A DNA stretch of 56,121 nt from Candidatus Methanomethylophilaceae archaeon (GCA_944322255.1 CALUOK010000016.1:1-56121); one strand, 5' to 3'. Numbered from the stretch's first letter, positions 24,654 through 33,391 are shown. The notes: generated from the sequence alone by a model not told the origin. A program made the numbers and translations.

Positions 24654-26480
24654 ATGAACGTCGAACGCATCCCGACCAGCCGTGAGGAACTGGAGCGGAG
24701 GATCCAGGAGTACCCTCCGGGATACCTGTCGATCAAGATCATCAAGGGCAAGGAGAGATACTACCATCAGTGGTACGAGGGAGGACGTCTCCATACCAAG
24801 TACGTCCGTGCGGAGGACTATCCGGCCCTGAGGGACAGGATCGAGGAGAGGAAAGCCCTCCAGAGAAGGCTCATGGACCTGAAGAACACGTTGTTCGACG
24901 AGCCCTTCCGCACAGATGTCGTCTGGGGCAGTCAGCTAAGAGAGATGTCCGATCTGTCGGAGGGTACCGAGAGGAGGGAATGCTTCGGGCGTCTCAGGGA
25001 CTACCTGGGTCGCAGGGACGCGATGGTGTGCGTGCTGTACGGTCTCCGTCGCACCGGGAAGACCATGATGATCTACCAGGCACTGGCGGACATGACCGAC
25101 GACGAGCTGGAGAGGACGGCGTACATCACCGTCGGCACGGGGAACACGATGTCCGACCTGCGCATCGACATGAACCGTCTGAACTCGCAGGGCTTCGACA
25201 CGTTCTTCGTGGACGAGGTGACGAGACTGAAGGACTTCGTAGGCTTCAGCTACTTCTTCAGCGACATAATGGCCGCCAGGGGGGCCAGGGTCGTGCTCAC
25301 GGGCACAGACTCCCTCAGCTTCCGCATCGCGGAGCGGCAGGACATGTACGGGCGCACCGTGATGATCCACACGACCCACATCCCGTATCGGGAGCACAGC
25401 CGTCTGCTGGGGATAGACGACATCGACGACTACATCCGTTACGGCGGGATATTCAGGGGCGGGGAGCTGGAGATCGAGGATCCGGACGCCTCCAGGGACC
25501 TGATGGCCTTCGGAACCAGACAGGATGTGGACGACTACATCGGGCTGGCCGTCGCCGGCAACATCGAGAACACCCTCGAACACACCGACAGCTCCCGTTT
25601 CGGTCCCCTGTACCAGGCCCACAGGGAGGGCAGGTTCCGCGACGTCATCAACCGTCTGGTGGAGGACATCAACCACAGGTTCCTGCTGTCGGTGCTCAAC
25701 GAGGAGTTCCGCTCCCGGGACCTGGAGAATCTGGAGAGGAACCTCCTGCAGAGGAGGGGGCTGGACGACGGGACGTTGGACATGGTGGACTGGAGCGCGG
25801 TCCTCGAGCGTCTGAAAGCCACCCTGGACATCAGGGACCGTGATGACGATCGTCTGGACGACGCGTTCGTGGGCAAGCTCAGGGAGTATCTCCGGGACAT
25901 GGACCTCTTCGTCGACATGCCAGCCGTTTCGGAGGATCCCTCCGAGGACCTGTCCGGACACACACTGTGTCTTCAGCCCGGCCTCAGGTACTTCCATGCC
26001 GTGGCCATGATCCGTGCACTCGAGGATGATGAATCCATGGCGGTGCTGCCCGTCGAGGTCAGGGACGTGGTCTCCGAGGTCGCTCGCGTCACCGTGGCGG
26101 GACACATACTGGAGGAGGCCGTGCTGTACGACACGATGGAGGCCGCATCAGGCAGGCTGGAGGTTTTCAAGCTCTTCCTGAACGACGGCGAGGTCGACAT
26201 GGTCGTGCGTGACAGGGATGCTCTGACCTGCGTGCTGGTGGAGGTGAAGCACTCCGACAGGCGGTACGGCACCCAGACCCGTCACCTGAGGAACGCACGC
26301 ATAACGTCGTACGTGGAGAGTCGGTTCGGCAGGGTCGTCGGCAGGTACGTCCTGTACAGGGGCGAGGATGCGGAGGAGGGGTGTGTGAAATACCTCAACG
26401 TCGAGGAGTACCTCGGGAACCTGCCCGGGTCGGCCCATCGTCTCTTCCGTCCGCGATGTCACAGGAGCGGTATCGGATAG
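24654..26480 (+). CDS. Orphan ATPase with PD-(D/E)XK-like C-terminal domain
   Basis: 608-residue protein: a short N-terminal region (about 1-60, basic and Tyr-rich), then a P-loop ATPase domain with GLRRTGKT at residues 130-137 and a Walker-B-like FFVDEVTRL around 185-193, and a C-terminal segment with GEVDMVVRD followed by LVEVKHSD (about 520-545), the spacing of a PD-(D/E)XK nuclease-like fold. This is the layout of the archaeal/bacterial AAA plus DUF4143-type family; biochemical function is unknown. The gene ends in TAG, rare here, and its 3' end overlaps the site-2 protease gene by 22 bases. The upstream gap carries an inverted repeat around the TATA box. Confidence 0.85.
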   Translation: MNVERIPTSREELERRIQEYPPGYLSIKIIKGKERYYHQWYEGGRLHTKYVRAEDYPALRDRIEERKALQRRLMDLKNTLFDEPFRTDVVWGSQLREMSDLSEGTERRECFGRLRDYLGRRDAMVCVLYGLRRTGKTMMIYQALADMTDDELERTAYITVGTGNTMSDLRIDMNRLNSQGFDTFFVDEVTRLKDFVGFSYFFSDIMAARGARVVLTGTDSLSFRIAERQDMYGRTVMIHTTHIPYREHSRLLGIDDIDDYIRYGGIFRGGELEIEDPDASRDLMAFGTRQDVDDYIGLAVAGNIENTLEHTDSSRFGPLYQAHREGRFRDVINRLVEDINHRFLLSVLNEEFRSRDLENLERNLLQRRGLDDGTLDMVDWSAVLERLKATLDIRDRDDDRLDDAFVGKLREYLRDMDLFVDMPAVSEDPSEDLSGHTLCLQPGLRYFHAVAMIRALEDDESMAVLPVEVRDVVSEVARVTVAGHILEEAVLYDTMEAASGRLEVFKLFLNDGEVDMVVRDRDALTCVLVEVKHSDRRYGTQTRHLRNARITSYVESRFGRVVGRYVLYRGEDAEEGCVKYLNVEEYLGNLPGSAHRLFRPRCHRSGIG

Positions 26481-27178
26481 TACGAGATGTCGAACACGAG
26501 GTAGACGCATGCGATCTCGATGATCGCGATCACGAACATGAGACCCCAGACCACCTTGTTCCAGGCCAGGATCTTGCCCCCGTCCAGCGGACCGATGGGC
26601 AGGAGGTTGAATATCGCCAGGAACGAGTTGAGCGACGCCAGCATCGTGAACACCAGGATGACCAGGAGCTGGGGGTCGTTCAGCCAGTAGGGGCTGTCGT
26701 TGATGAGCATGACGACCGCGATGCTGATCGCCGCGAGCACTATGTTCACTATGGGCCCGGCCATGCTGATCCTGCCGTTCTTCTCGAGGTCGGCGTATCC
26801 GCGGATGTACACCGCACCGGGGGCGGCGAAGAGGAACCCGCATATCGAGGTCACCAGCGTCAGCACCAGTCCGAACGGGTACATCCTGAACTCGGACCAC
26901 ATGCCGTACTTCTGGGCGACGAACTTGTGCCCGAACTCGTGCAGAAGGAAGGAGAAGAACACCAGGACGAGGCAGATCCCGAACAGCCCCGCCCATCTCC
27001 CGCTCTCCCCGAGGTGGTACTCGAGGATCGACATGATGGTTCCGTTGCGGTACAGGACCATGAACGCCACCGACAGGACGATGATGGAGACGAGTATGTC
27101 CAGGAGCTCCTGGCGGCTGAACCTCTTCTTCCCGTATCCGGGGTTGACCTGTATCTCGTAGTCGTACGGGTCCTGCAT
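26459..27178 (-). CDS. Site-2 protease-like zinc metalloprotease (M50 family)
   Basis: Intramembrane metalloprotease candidate, 239 aa with about six membrane helices. HEFGH at residues 80-84 is the zinc-binding HExxH motif and LPIGPLDGG (about 193-201) provides the third ligand Asp. Such enzymes cleave membrane-anchored regulators or maturation substrates; no substrate is suggested by neighbours. The frame is open a long way upstream but that part is antisense to the next gene. ATG 27178 is supported by a shared TATA element at 27202-27209, 27 nt away. Confidence 0.9.
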   Translation of the reverse strand: MQDPYDYEIQVNPGYGKKRFSRQELLDILVSIIVLSVAFMVLYRNGTIMSILEYHLGESGRWAGLFGICLVLVFFSFLLHEFGHKFVAQKYGMWSEFRMYPFGLVLTLVTSICGFLFAAPGAVYIRGYADLEKNGRISMAGPIVNIVLAAISIAVVMLINDSPYWLNDPQLLVILVFTMLASLNSFLAIFNLLPIGPLDGGKILAWNKVVWGLMFVIAIIEIACVYLVFDISYYPIPLL

Positions 27179-27201
27179 ACGGAGTGGGAACAGGCTCACG
27201 G

Positions 27202-27209
27202 ATATAAAT
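27202..27209. promoter_or_regulatory. Single TATA element serving two divergent leaderless genes
   Basis: ATATAAAT lies 26 nt before the ATG at 27231 (plus strand) and 27 nt before the ATG at 27178 (minus strand). The sequence is close to its own reverse complement and no other TATA-like element is suitably placed for either gene, so one box probably fires both ways. Confidence 0.6.
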
Positions 27210-27230
27210 GTGAAGTAGAATCCTTCGGGC

Positions 27231-29156
27231 ATGGCCCAGAACATCGCCCACGGTAAGGAGACGTGCAGATGGTGCGACAGCTGCGGCACCCTCCTGCTGG
27301 GCGAGTCCTGCTCGGTGTGCGGGAGCGCGGGAAGGGAGTTCAGGATCAACAGCCCCGGGGACATCAGGCCGTGCATGGGCGACAGCGTGGACCTGGTCCT
27401 GCGCCTCTTCCGCGAGGCCTTCGGCACCGACGAGCCTCTCAGGAATCGCTCCATATGGTTCAACAAGGTTCCGGGCGAGGACCGCACCGACGAGGTCATC
27501 GCGGACGGCCGCGTCCTGGGGGTCGTGAGGTTCGACATGCGCCTGGACAGGATGGTCCTGGAGGTCAGGCAGCCCGGGGCGGACATGTTCCACAGGGTCG
27601 CCACCAAGAACGTGGTGTGGTTCTGGGGGCTGTCGGGGCACCTCAAGGGCAAGACGATCCCGGGGGAGAACCTCAACGACATCGTCGGGGACTTCTCCAG
27701 AGGGGACCCGCTCATCATCAGGAAGGGCCAGAGGATCGGGGCCGGCGTGGCGCTGGTCGACAGCGCCGACATGAGGTCGTCCGAGCGCGCCATCAAGATC
27801 CGCGACATAGACCAGCCCGTCCCGGAGCACACGGTCCCGGAGGCGGGGCTGTCGGATTTCACGGCCTGCAACAGGGACCACCTGAAGCGCATCCAGAGGC
27901 GCGCCGTCAGGGAGGTGAGGACGTTCCTGGCCGAGAAGAACCGGAAGAGCCTGCCCGTGACCGTGTCGTTCTCCGGAGGCAAGGACTCCCTGGTCGCTTA
28001 CGGCCTGGCGTCCCAGGCCTCCGACGACGTGGAGCTGATGTACATCGACACCGGCCTGGAGTTCCCGGAGACCGTGGAGTACGTGAGGTCCTTCGCGGAG
28101 GAGCACGGCAACCGGCTGCACGTCGCATCCGGCGGGAACGGGTTCTGGGACAACGTGGACGCCTTCGGTCCGCCGGCCAAGGACTTCAGGTGGTGCTGCA
28201 AGGTGTGCAAGCTGGGGCCCATCACGGATCTGATAGACACTGAGTTCCCGGACGGCACGGTGACCGTGGAGGGCAACCGCTGGCTGGAGTCCTACGCCCG
28301 TTCGGGGATAGGTTTCGTCACCCGCAACCCGTTCGTCCCCAACCAGATCAACCTCAATCCGATACGCTCGTGGACCGCCGCCGAGGTGTGGCTGTACATC
28401 CTCTCCCACGGCCTCCGCTACAACCCTCTGTACGACAGGGACTTCGAGAGGATCGGGTGCTACCTCTGCCCCTCGTGCCTGTCCAGCGAGTGGAGGAACA
28501 CCGGGAGGATACACCCGGAGCTGTACTCCAGGTGGGAGGACCACCTGCACTCGTACGCGGAGTCCAGGGGCCTTCCTAAGGAGTACGTGGACTCGGGGTT
28601 CTGGAGGTGGAAGGTTCTGCCGCCGAAGATGGTCCAGCTGTCGGAGGAGATGGATCTGGACCTCAGGCCGAAGGCCGCCGCAGGCCCCAGCCTCAGGATG
28701 CTCAAGGGAGCCTCCTCGTGCGCCGCAGGCGGGTACTCCATGGAGGCGGTGGTCACCATCCAGAGGGCCAGGGACTTCTCCTACGTGGCGGACGCGCTCC
28801 GCACCGTGGGCGAGGTCAGGTACGACGGCGAGTACGAGATCGCGCTGCTCAGGCTCCTCGTGGGCAGGGCCAGGCTGTTCGGCGGGGGACAGGTGTCCGT
28901 GAACGCCCCCGACGAGAGGAACGTCACGAGGATCTTCGAGCGGTCCGTCAAGGCCCTGATACGCGCCCAGATGTGCACGGAGTGCGGGATCTGCGAGAAG
29001 GGCTGCCCCCGGAAGGCCATACGCATCGACGGGGGCATGAGGGTCGACCCGGACAGGTGCAACTCCTGCGGCAGGTGCGAGAGGTCCTGCATGGTGGTGC
29101 ACTACTACGACAAGCTGATGGACGGGGAACCCGTGGCATCCCCCCGCAATGATTAA
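27231..29156 (+). CDS. PAPS reductase-like ATP-pyrophosphatase fused to zinc ribbon, PUA-like domain and ferredoxin
   Basis: 641-residue multidomain protein. Residues 12-31 are a zinc ribbon (CRWCDSC...CSVCG). About 90-190 resembles a PUA-like RNA-binding domain (GRVLGVVRFD, RRKGQRIGAGVAL-like segment). The PAPS reductase/N-type ATP-PPase core starts with SFSGGKDSL (SGGKDS at 248-253), with CCKVC (322-326) and CYLCPSC (410-416) providing extra cysteines. The C-terminus is a 2[4Fe-4S] ferredoxin (CTECGICEKGC and CNSCGRCERSC, 582-620). The family is known from methanogens but its reaction is not established; RNA-binding plus ATP-PPase plus Fe-S suggests tRNA thiolation or another sulfur transfer as an alternative to sulfate assimilation. 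Confidence 0.87.
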   Translation: MAQNIAHGKETCRWCDSCGTLLLGESCSVCGSAGREFRINSPGDIRPCMGDSVDLVLRLFREAFGTDEPLRNRSIWFNKVPGEDRTDEVIADGRVLGVVRFDMRLDRMVLEVRQPGADMFHRVATKNVVWFWGLSGHLKGKTIPGENLNDIVGDFSRGDPLIIRKGQRIGAGVALVDSADMRSSERAIKIRDIDQPVPEHTVPEAGLSDFTACNRDHLKRIQRRAVREVRTFLAEKNRKSLPVTVSFSGGKDSLVAYGLASQASDDVELMYIDTGLEFPETVEYVRSFAEEHGNRLHVASGGNGFWDNVDAFGPPAKDFRWCCKVCKLGPITDLIDTEFPDGTVTVEGNRWLESYARSGIGFVTRNPFVPNQINLNPIRSWTAAEVWLYILSHGLRYNPLYDRDFERIGCYLCPSCLSSEWRNTGRIHPELYSRWEDHLHSYAESRGLPKEYVDSGFWRWKVLPPKMVQLSEEMDLDLRPKAAAGPSLRMLKGASSCAAGGYSMEAVVTIQRARDFSYVADALRTVGEVRYDGEYEIALLRLLVGRARLFGGGQVSVNAPDERNVTRIFERSVKALIRAQMCTECGICEKGCPRKAIRIDGGMRVDPDRCNSCGRCERSCMVVHYYDKLMDGEPVASPRND

Positions 29157-29180
29157 GACGCCCCCGCTCATCCCAAGAGC

Positions 29181-29900
29181 ATGGACATGATATTCGGCCT
29201 GGCGATGGTGCTGGGCATAGGTCCCGCACTGATCCTCATGTACCTCGGGGTCCGCAACTACACGTACCCCCGGGTGGAGCAGCCGTTCTTCAGCGACCCC
29301 AGGTTCTTCATGCTCCTCGTGGTCGGCATGATCGCAGGCTCCGTCCTGTTCTTCGCCCTCAGGGTGCTGGGCTTCACGACCAACGTCGTGTACATGGTGC
29401 TGATGGCCGTCATAGAGGTCATGGCCATGGTCGTCGTCATGAACCTGAAACGCTTCAGGGGGCAGTCCGACTCCATATTCTACGGATATGCCCTGGGACT
29501 CGGCATGTCCTGCGGCCTGTCCACGGGAATAGTCTTCGTGGTGGCCAGCACAATCGAGACGATCGACGCGTCCGTCGCGGTCATCGTTCTGATGTCCGTG
29601 TCTTTCTCCCTCATGCTGGGTGCGGTCGGCACCACCGTCGGCGAGGGCATAGCCAGGCACAGGGTCATGGAGTTCGCGCTCCAGGCGGCCATTCCGGCGA
29701 TAATCTTCAACATCCTGCTGTGGGTGCTGTTCCAGAACCCGGAGAACTACGGGGTCCTGTACTACGTGTGTCTCGTGGTGATGGTCGCGGTCTCCGCGTA
29801 CATGTTCTACCGCACGATGTACCAGCGCCTCCCGCAGATCGTCCGCGAGGTCCTCAAGATGGAGGGCAAGAAGAGGGACGACATCCCCAAGAAGGGCTGA
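29181..29900 (+). CDS. Hypothetical polytopic membrane protein, 239 aa
   Basis: About seven hydrophobic helices (roughly residues 2-22, 40-62, 66-88, 100-125, 132-155, 170-185, 190-210) followed by a basic cytosolic tail (RTMYQRLPQIVREVLKMEGK). No recognised catalytic motif; conserved-looking polar residues inside the membrane part are TIETID and GTTVGEGIARHR, which faintly resemble the Glu/His positions of PrsW-like intramembrane proteases, but the match is too weak for a call. It follows the fusion gene by 24 bases, possibly with its own initiation. Confidence 0.75.
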   Translation: MDMIFGLAMVLGIGPALILMYLGVRNYTYPRVEQPFFSDPRFFMLLVVGMIAGSVLFFALRVLGFTTNVVYMVLMAVIEVMAMVVVMNLKRFRGQSDSIFYGYALGLGMSCGLSTGIVFVVASTIETIDASVAVIVLMSVSFSLMLGAVGTTVGEGIARHRVMEFALQAAIPAIIFNILLWVLFQNPENYGVLYYVCLVVMVAVSAYMFYRTMYQRLPQIVREVLKMEGKKRDDIPKKG

Positions 29901-29901
29901 G

Positions 29902-30336
29902 TCAGGCCCTGTACACGCCGATGCGGACCTCGGAGATGATGCAGCGGTCAAGCATGGCCGACACCATCTTCTCCGCGCGGTCCCCGGCGACCTCCCTCAC
30001 GTCGTCGAGGGTGAAGGTCCCCTTTATGGCGGTGAGGCCCTCGGCCAGGATGACCATCTTTTCCTCCAGGTCGGAGCAGTGCTCGTACCTGTAGACCATG
30101 GTGGAGTAGGGGTCGGCCTCGGCGATCCTCTGCTTCTTCTTCGCCATGTCCGGCGGGACGAACCCGGTGGCCTGTGCCAGCGCCTCGCGGACCGCGTCCT
30201 GGTCCGCAGACTCGAAGTAGCACGCCAGGTCCTTGGTCTTCTGGACGCAGTTGCAGTAGGGGCACGCCGACTCCGATTTCGACTTGTCGACGATCCTGGG
30301 TCTCCTGCAGACCCCGCAGAGCGTGAGGCCGTACAT
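29902..30336 (-). CDS. Zinc-ribbon protein with C-terminal helical domain (DUF5817-like)
   Basis: 144-residue protein whose first 30 residues form a zinc ribbon: CGVC at 7-10 and CPYC at 25-28, with a following CYFESADQDAVREAL helix. The start (MYGLTLCGVCRRPRIV) resembles the haloarchaeal DUF5817 family. The C-terminal 60 residues could be a winged helix (AIKGTFTLDDVREVAGDRAEKMVSAML). It lies one base downstream of pdaD on the same strand and is likely co-transcribed. Role unknown, perhaps nucleic-acid binding. Confidence 0.78.
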   Translation of the reverse strand: MYGLTLCGVCRRPRIVDKSKSESACPYCNCVQKTKDLACYFESADQDAVREALAQATGFVPPDMAKKKQRIAEADPYSTMVYRYEHCSDLEEKMVILAEGLTAIKGTFTLDDVREVAGDRAEKMVSAMLDRCIISEVRIGVYRA

Positions 30337-30337
30337 G

Positions 30338-30811
30338 TCAGCGGTACTCCGTGAACACCAGGGCCGCGATGCAGCAGCCGTAGTGGTCCAGGGGGATCTC
30401 CAGGTCCTCGGCGACGAAGTGGATCTCGTCGAACTCGACGTCGCGGATCCTCGCCATCTCGTCCATCTTCCAGGTGAGGTTCCTGCGGAGGGACTCGGCG
30501 GAGCCGTGGATGTGGCCCTCGGCCACGTATCCTCCCCTGCCGTCCTTCCTGTAGGCGTAGGCGATCCCGGCGGCGATGGTCTCCCCCTCGGTGCCCCTCA
30601 TCTGGGCCAGCACGCAGTGGGTGACTGCGCCCATGGGCATCTCGCACCTCTCCACAAGCCTGGCCCCCTTCGGGATCACCGATGAGACGGACACCAGGTT
30701 CTGCTCGCCGATGCCCGCGGAGATGAGCGCCCTGTCGAACGCGTTGAGGTCCGAGACGGGGCTGACCGCTGAGCTGTGGGTGATGAAGAATTTAGACGGT
30801 ACGAGTTCCAT
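30338..30811 (-). CDS. pdaD: Pyruvoyl-dependent arginine decarboxylase
   Basis: Makes agmatine from arginine, the first step of archaeal polyamine synthesis and the source of agmatine for agmatidine in tRNA-Ile2. The 157-residue proenzyme begins MELVPSKFFITHSSAVS, and NLVSVSSVIPKGA (38-50) is the self-cleavage region; cleavage between Ser43 and Ser44 would generate the pyruvoyl group. EGHIHGSAESLRRNLTWKMDEM is also family-typical. It is followed by the zinc-ribbon gene and preceded by the PAC2 gene on the same strand with a 42-base gap. Confidence 0.95.
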   Translation of the reverse strand: MELVPSKFFITHSSAVSPVSDLNAFDRALISAGIGEQNLVSVSSVIPKGARLVERCEMPMGAVTHCVLAQMRGTEGETIAAGIAYAYRKDGRGGYVAEGHIHGSAESLRRNLTWKMDEMARIRDVEFDEIHFVAEDLEIPLDHYGCCIAALVFTEYR

Positions 30812-30853
30812 GCCGGCCCAATCCCGGTCCCTGATTATAAGGGTGGCTGTCGG

Positions 30854-31588
30854 TCACCCGTATATCTGGGCGGCGCGCTCCTCCTCGCGCCTGTCGACGG
30901 CCTCCTGCTCGGACTCCATCTTCTTGCGGATCTCCTCGGCCTCGGCCAGCAGCGGCTTCGCGCTGAGCCTCAGCCCCGGGATCATCGAGGATATGGCGGG
31001 GATGTAGGACGCGGCCGACCCCGGGTCGGGGAGCGCCGGGTTCGCGGGGGTCATCAGTGTGGTCACGCCCATGCCCATGGTGGGGGCCTCGTAAAGCATG
31101 ATTCCGGTGGTGCCCTTGACCATCCCGCCCTCCATGACGGTGAGCTTGGACTTCTTGGCCATCTTGGCGGCCCCGGGGCCGACCCCGCAGACCACCGGTC
31201 CGTCGGTGTCGTTGACCCTGGCGGTGCCCTCCAGGCTGATGATGTCGTGGCATCCCATGTACTTGAGGTAGGACAGGATCGCCTGCACCAGCTCGTAGCA
31301 GTCCTCGGGCTTGGGGGCGTACTCGGACAGGCACACGATGAGGTCCCTGCCGGTCTTCGTCGTGTGCTTCCTGCCGTAGAACCTGACGGGGGGATACGCG
31401 ACGCCCTTGTAGATCAGGCAGTACGGGGGCATCGACGGGGAGGACAGCCCCGCTATAGGGGTCATGTCGAGCTGGCCCACCATGTAGTTGGCGGTGATGG
31501 AGCTGACGAGGCCCACGCTGGGGAATCCGATGACGGCCACAGGGTCCTCCAGGGCCATGTCCTCGTATCTGATGGTCTTGACTGCCAT
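30854..31588 (-). CDS. PAC2-family protein (proteasome assembly chaperone-like)
   Basis: 244 aa. PAC2 family features are visible: AVIGFPSVGLVSSITANYMV at the N-terminus, DLIVCLSEYAP, a GMVKGTTGIMLYEAPTMG segment and a predicted helical C-terminus (AEEIRKKMESEQEAVDRREEE). Relatives in eukaryotes help proteasome assembly; the archaeal role is not settled. The ATG at 31588 is chosen over 31606 because TTAAAAA (minus strand, 31612-31619) sits 27 nt upstream. Confidence 0.86.
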   Translation of the reverse strand: MAVKTIRYEDMALEDPVAVIGFPSVGLVSSITANYMVGQLDMTPIAGLSSPSMPPYCLIYKGVAYPPVRFYGRKHTTKTGRDLIVCLSEYAPKPEDCYELVQAILSYLKYMGCHDIISLEGTARVNDTDGPVVCGVGPGAAKMAKKSKLTVMEGGMVKGTTGIMLYEAPTMGMGVTTLMTPANPALPDPGSAASYIPAISSMIPGLRLSAKPLLAEAEEIRKKMESEQEAVDRREEERAAQIYG

Positions 31589-31611
31589 GGTACGGTATAA
31601 TACCACTAACC

Positions 31612-31619
31612 TTTTTAAG
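31612..31619. promoter_or_regulatory. Single TATA element between divergent PAC2 and M16 genes
   Basis: TTTTTAAG lies about 27 nt from both the minus-strand ATG at 31588 and the plus-strand ATG at 31642. As at 27202, one near-symmetric TATA box appears to serve two leaderless genes. Confidence 0.55.
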
Positions 31620-31641
31620 AAGTTCTATTCTACCCGCAGCC

Positions 31642-32916
31642 ATGAGCGGTAGCACAATCACCCTTTCCAGCACCTCCGGGGGAGTCCCCGTGGTGGTCGA
31701 GAGCATCCCCGGCAGCCAGAGCGCCGCGTTCATGATCGGGGTGGCCACGGGCTCCAGGGACGAGCACCCCGGGATCTTCGGTCTGTCCCACCTCCTGGAG
31801 CACACGGTGTTCAGGGAGACCGAGACCAGGAACTCGTACCAGATGGCCAAGGAGATGGAGGGCGCCGGAGGGGAGCTCAACGCCTTCACCGGAAGGGAGA
31901 TGACCGCTTTCTACGGGATCACGATCAAGGAGACCGCCGCGACCGCCATGGACATGGTCGGCGACATCGTGGCCAACCCCAAGATCAACGAGGAGGATAC
32001 CGAGCTGGAGAAGAAGATCGTCCTCCAGGAGCTCAGCATGATTCGCAACGAGCCGGACAGCTACATCCACGACCTCTTCGAGTCCACCCTGTGGAGGGGG
32101 CACCCGCTGTGCCAGGACGAGGGCGGAGACGAGAAGATCGTCGCCGGGCTCACCTCGGCGGACCTGCGCGCCTACTACGAGGAGAAGTACAGGATCCCCA
32201 ACCTGGCTGTGTACGCTGCGGGGTCCATTAACGTGGATGACACCGTCCGCTGGGCGGAGGAGACCCTGGACGGCATGTCCGGCGGTCAGAGGAACCCCCG
32301 CAGCCCGCCGCAGACACCCGGTTCGGAGTACAGGTTCGTGAAGGGCGACGCAGAGCACTGCCACGTCGCCATGGGCTTCCCGTCGTACGGGGCGTCCCAC
32401 CCCGACAGGATGGCCGCATCCATGGTCAGCGCCGTGCTCGGGTCCGGGACCAGCTCCAGGCTGTTCCAGGCCGTCAGGGAGAAGAAGGCCCTGGTGTACT
32501 CCATATACAGCACCGTGTCCCAGAACAGCGACGCGTCGTCGCTCACATCGTACATGTCATGCACCGACAGGAACGTGGTGGAGGCCATGGAGACGGTCGC
32601 CTCCGTGGTTTCGCAGTTCCTGAGGGAGGGTCTGGAGAAGGGCGAGCTCGAGAGGGCCAAGAGGCTGGTCAAGGGCGCCAACGTCCGCAGCATGGAGTCC
32701 ACTGAGCACAGGCTCTACAGGCTCGGGGTCAACCACATGCTCAACGGCTCCACCGAGACCCTCGAGGAGCGCCTGGCCAGGATCGACGCCGTCACCGAGG
32801 ACGACGTCATGAGGGTGGCCCAGGACCTGCTCAGGGAGGACCGTCTCAACACCGTGGTCCTCGGCAAGGGCAACAGGGAGATCAGGAACTACGACGCCTC
32901 GGCGCTGACCCTGTGA
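31642..32916 (+). CDS. M16-family zinc peptidase
   Basis: Insulinase/pitrilysin-family peptidase of 424 aa. The inverted zinc motif HLLEH (HxxEH) is at residues 50-54 and the distal Glu lies in ELEKKIVLQELSM about 75 residues later. The C-terminal half repeats the fold as in two-domain M16B enzymes (GSGTSSRLFQAVREKKALVYSIYS is the R/Y substrate-binding motif). Intracellular; substrate unknown, with peptide clean-up the likely role. The 3' end overlaps the convergent hydrogenase protease by 35 bases, the longest such overlap in the window. Confidence 0.92.
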   Translation: MSGSTITLSSTSGGVPVVVESIPGSQSAAFMIGVATGSRDEHPGIFGLSHLLEHTVFRETETRNSYQMAKEMEGAGGELNAFTGREMTAFYGITIKETAATAMDMVGDIVANPKINEEDTELEKKIVLQELSMIRNEPDSYIHDLFESTLWRGHPLCQDEGGDEKIVAGLTSADLRAYYEEKYRIPNLAVYAAGSINVDDTVRWAEETLDGMSGGQRNPRSPPQTPGSEYRFVKGDAEHCHVAMGFPSYGASHPDRMAASMVSAVLGSGTSSRLFQAVREKKALVYSIYSTVSQNSDASSLTSYMSCTDRNVVEAMETVASVVSQFLREGLEKGELERAKRLVKGANVRSMESTEHRLYRLGVNHMLNGSTETLEERLARIDAVTEDDVMRVAQDLLREDRLNTVVLGKGNREIRNYDASALTL

Positions 32917-33391
32917 GCTCTTCTATTATGTGGAGGACGGCCCTGCCGGCGCTCTCCACGGAGGCCTCCACCTCGGGGGTCATGGTCTCGGTGACGGTCT
33001 TGATGTCCTGCACCTCGATGGCCACGAACCTGACCTCCTCCGGCATTATCTCCGGGTCCATCTGACGGCCGATCTTCATGGCGGTCGGCAGGTTCACGTC
33101 GTGGGACGCGGCATGGGCGATGGCCTCGTCGAAGTCGTGCTCGGAGAACAGCATCACCGTCCCTGGGCCGTACTGGCCGGTCTGGATGGCGTCGACTATG
33201 ACCGCGAACCTGTAGCCGTGGATGACGGGCAGGATGTCCAGGCCTCCGACGGCCTCCTGGCAGCAGTCCACGCCCTCGAGGTCCATAGCCTCGATGGCCT
33301 CCGACACACGGAGGCCCACGGCGTCGTCGCACATGATCGGGCTCCCCAGTCCGACGACCACTGTTTCCGCATCTCTCTTCACATCGCTCAT
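32882..33391 (-). CDS. Hydrogenase maturation protease (HycI/HybD family)
   Basis: Cleaves the C-terminal extension of a [NiFe]-hydrogenase large subunit after nickel insertion. The 169-residue protein begins with VVVGLGSPIMCDDAVGLRV; the metal-binding positions are Asp22/Asp23, Asp67 (VIVDAIQTG) and His97 (ASHDVNL), and QEAVGGLDIL is the conserved second motif. Its large-subunit target is not in the window; in Methanomassiliicoccales the candidates are Mvh- or Ech-type hydrogenases. It is divergent from the LysR-like regulator, which precedes hdrCB, so the group may be functionally linked to H2-dependent heterodisulfide reduction. Confidence 0.9.
   Translation of the reverse strand: MSDVKRDAETVVVGLGSPIMCDDAVGLRVSEAIEAMDLEGVDCCQEAVGGLDILPVIHGYRFAVIVDAIQTGQYGPGTVMLFSEHDFDEAIAHAASHDVNLPTAMKIGRQMDPEIMPEEVRFVAIEVQDIKTVTETMTPEVEASVESAGRAVLHIIEELTGSAPRRRSS

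Noticed and set aside
26148-29951. 1,267-codon open frame on the minus strand opposite the S2P, fusion and membrane genes
   Set aside because: Composition is rich in Arg, Gly, Pro, His and Val with no family-like segments; it arises from high-GC third positions of the real plus-strand genes.
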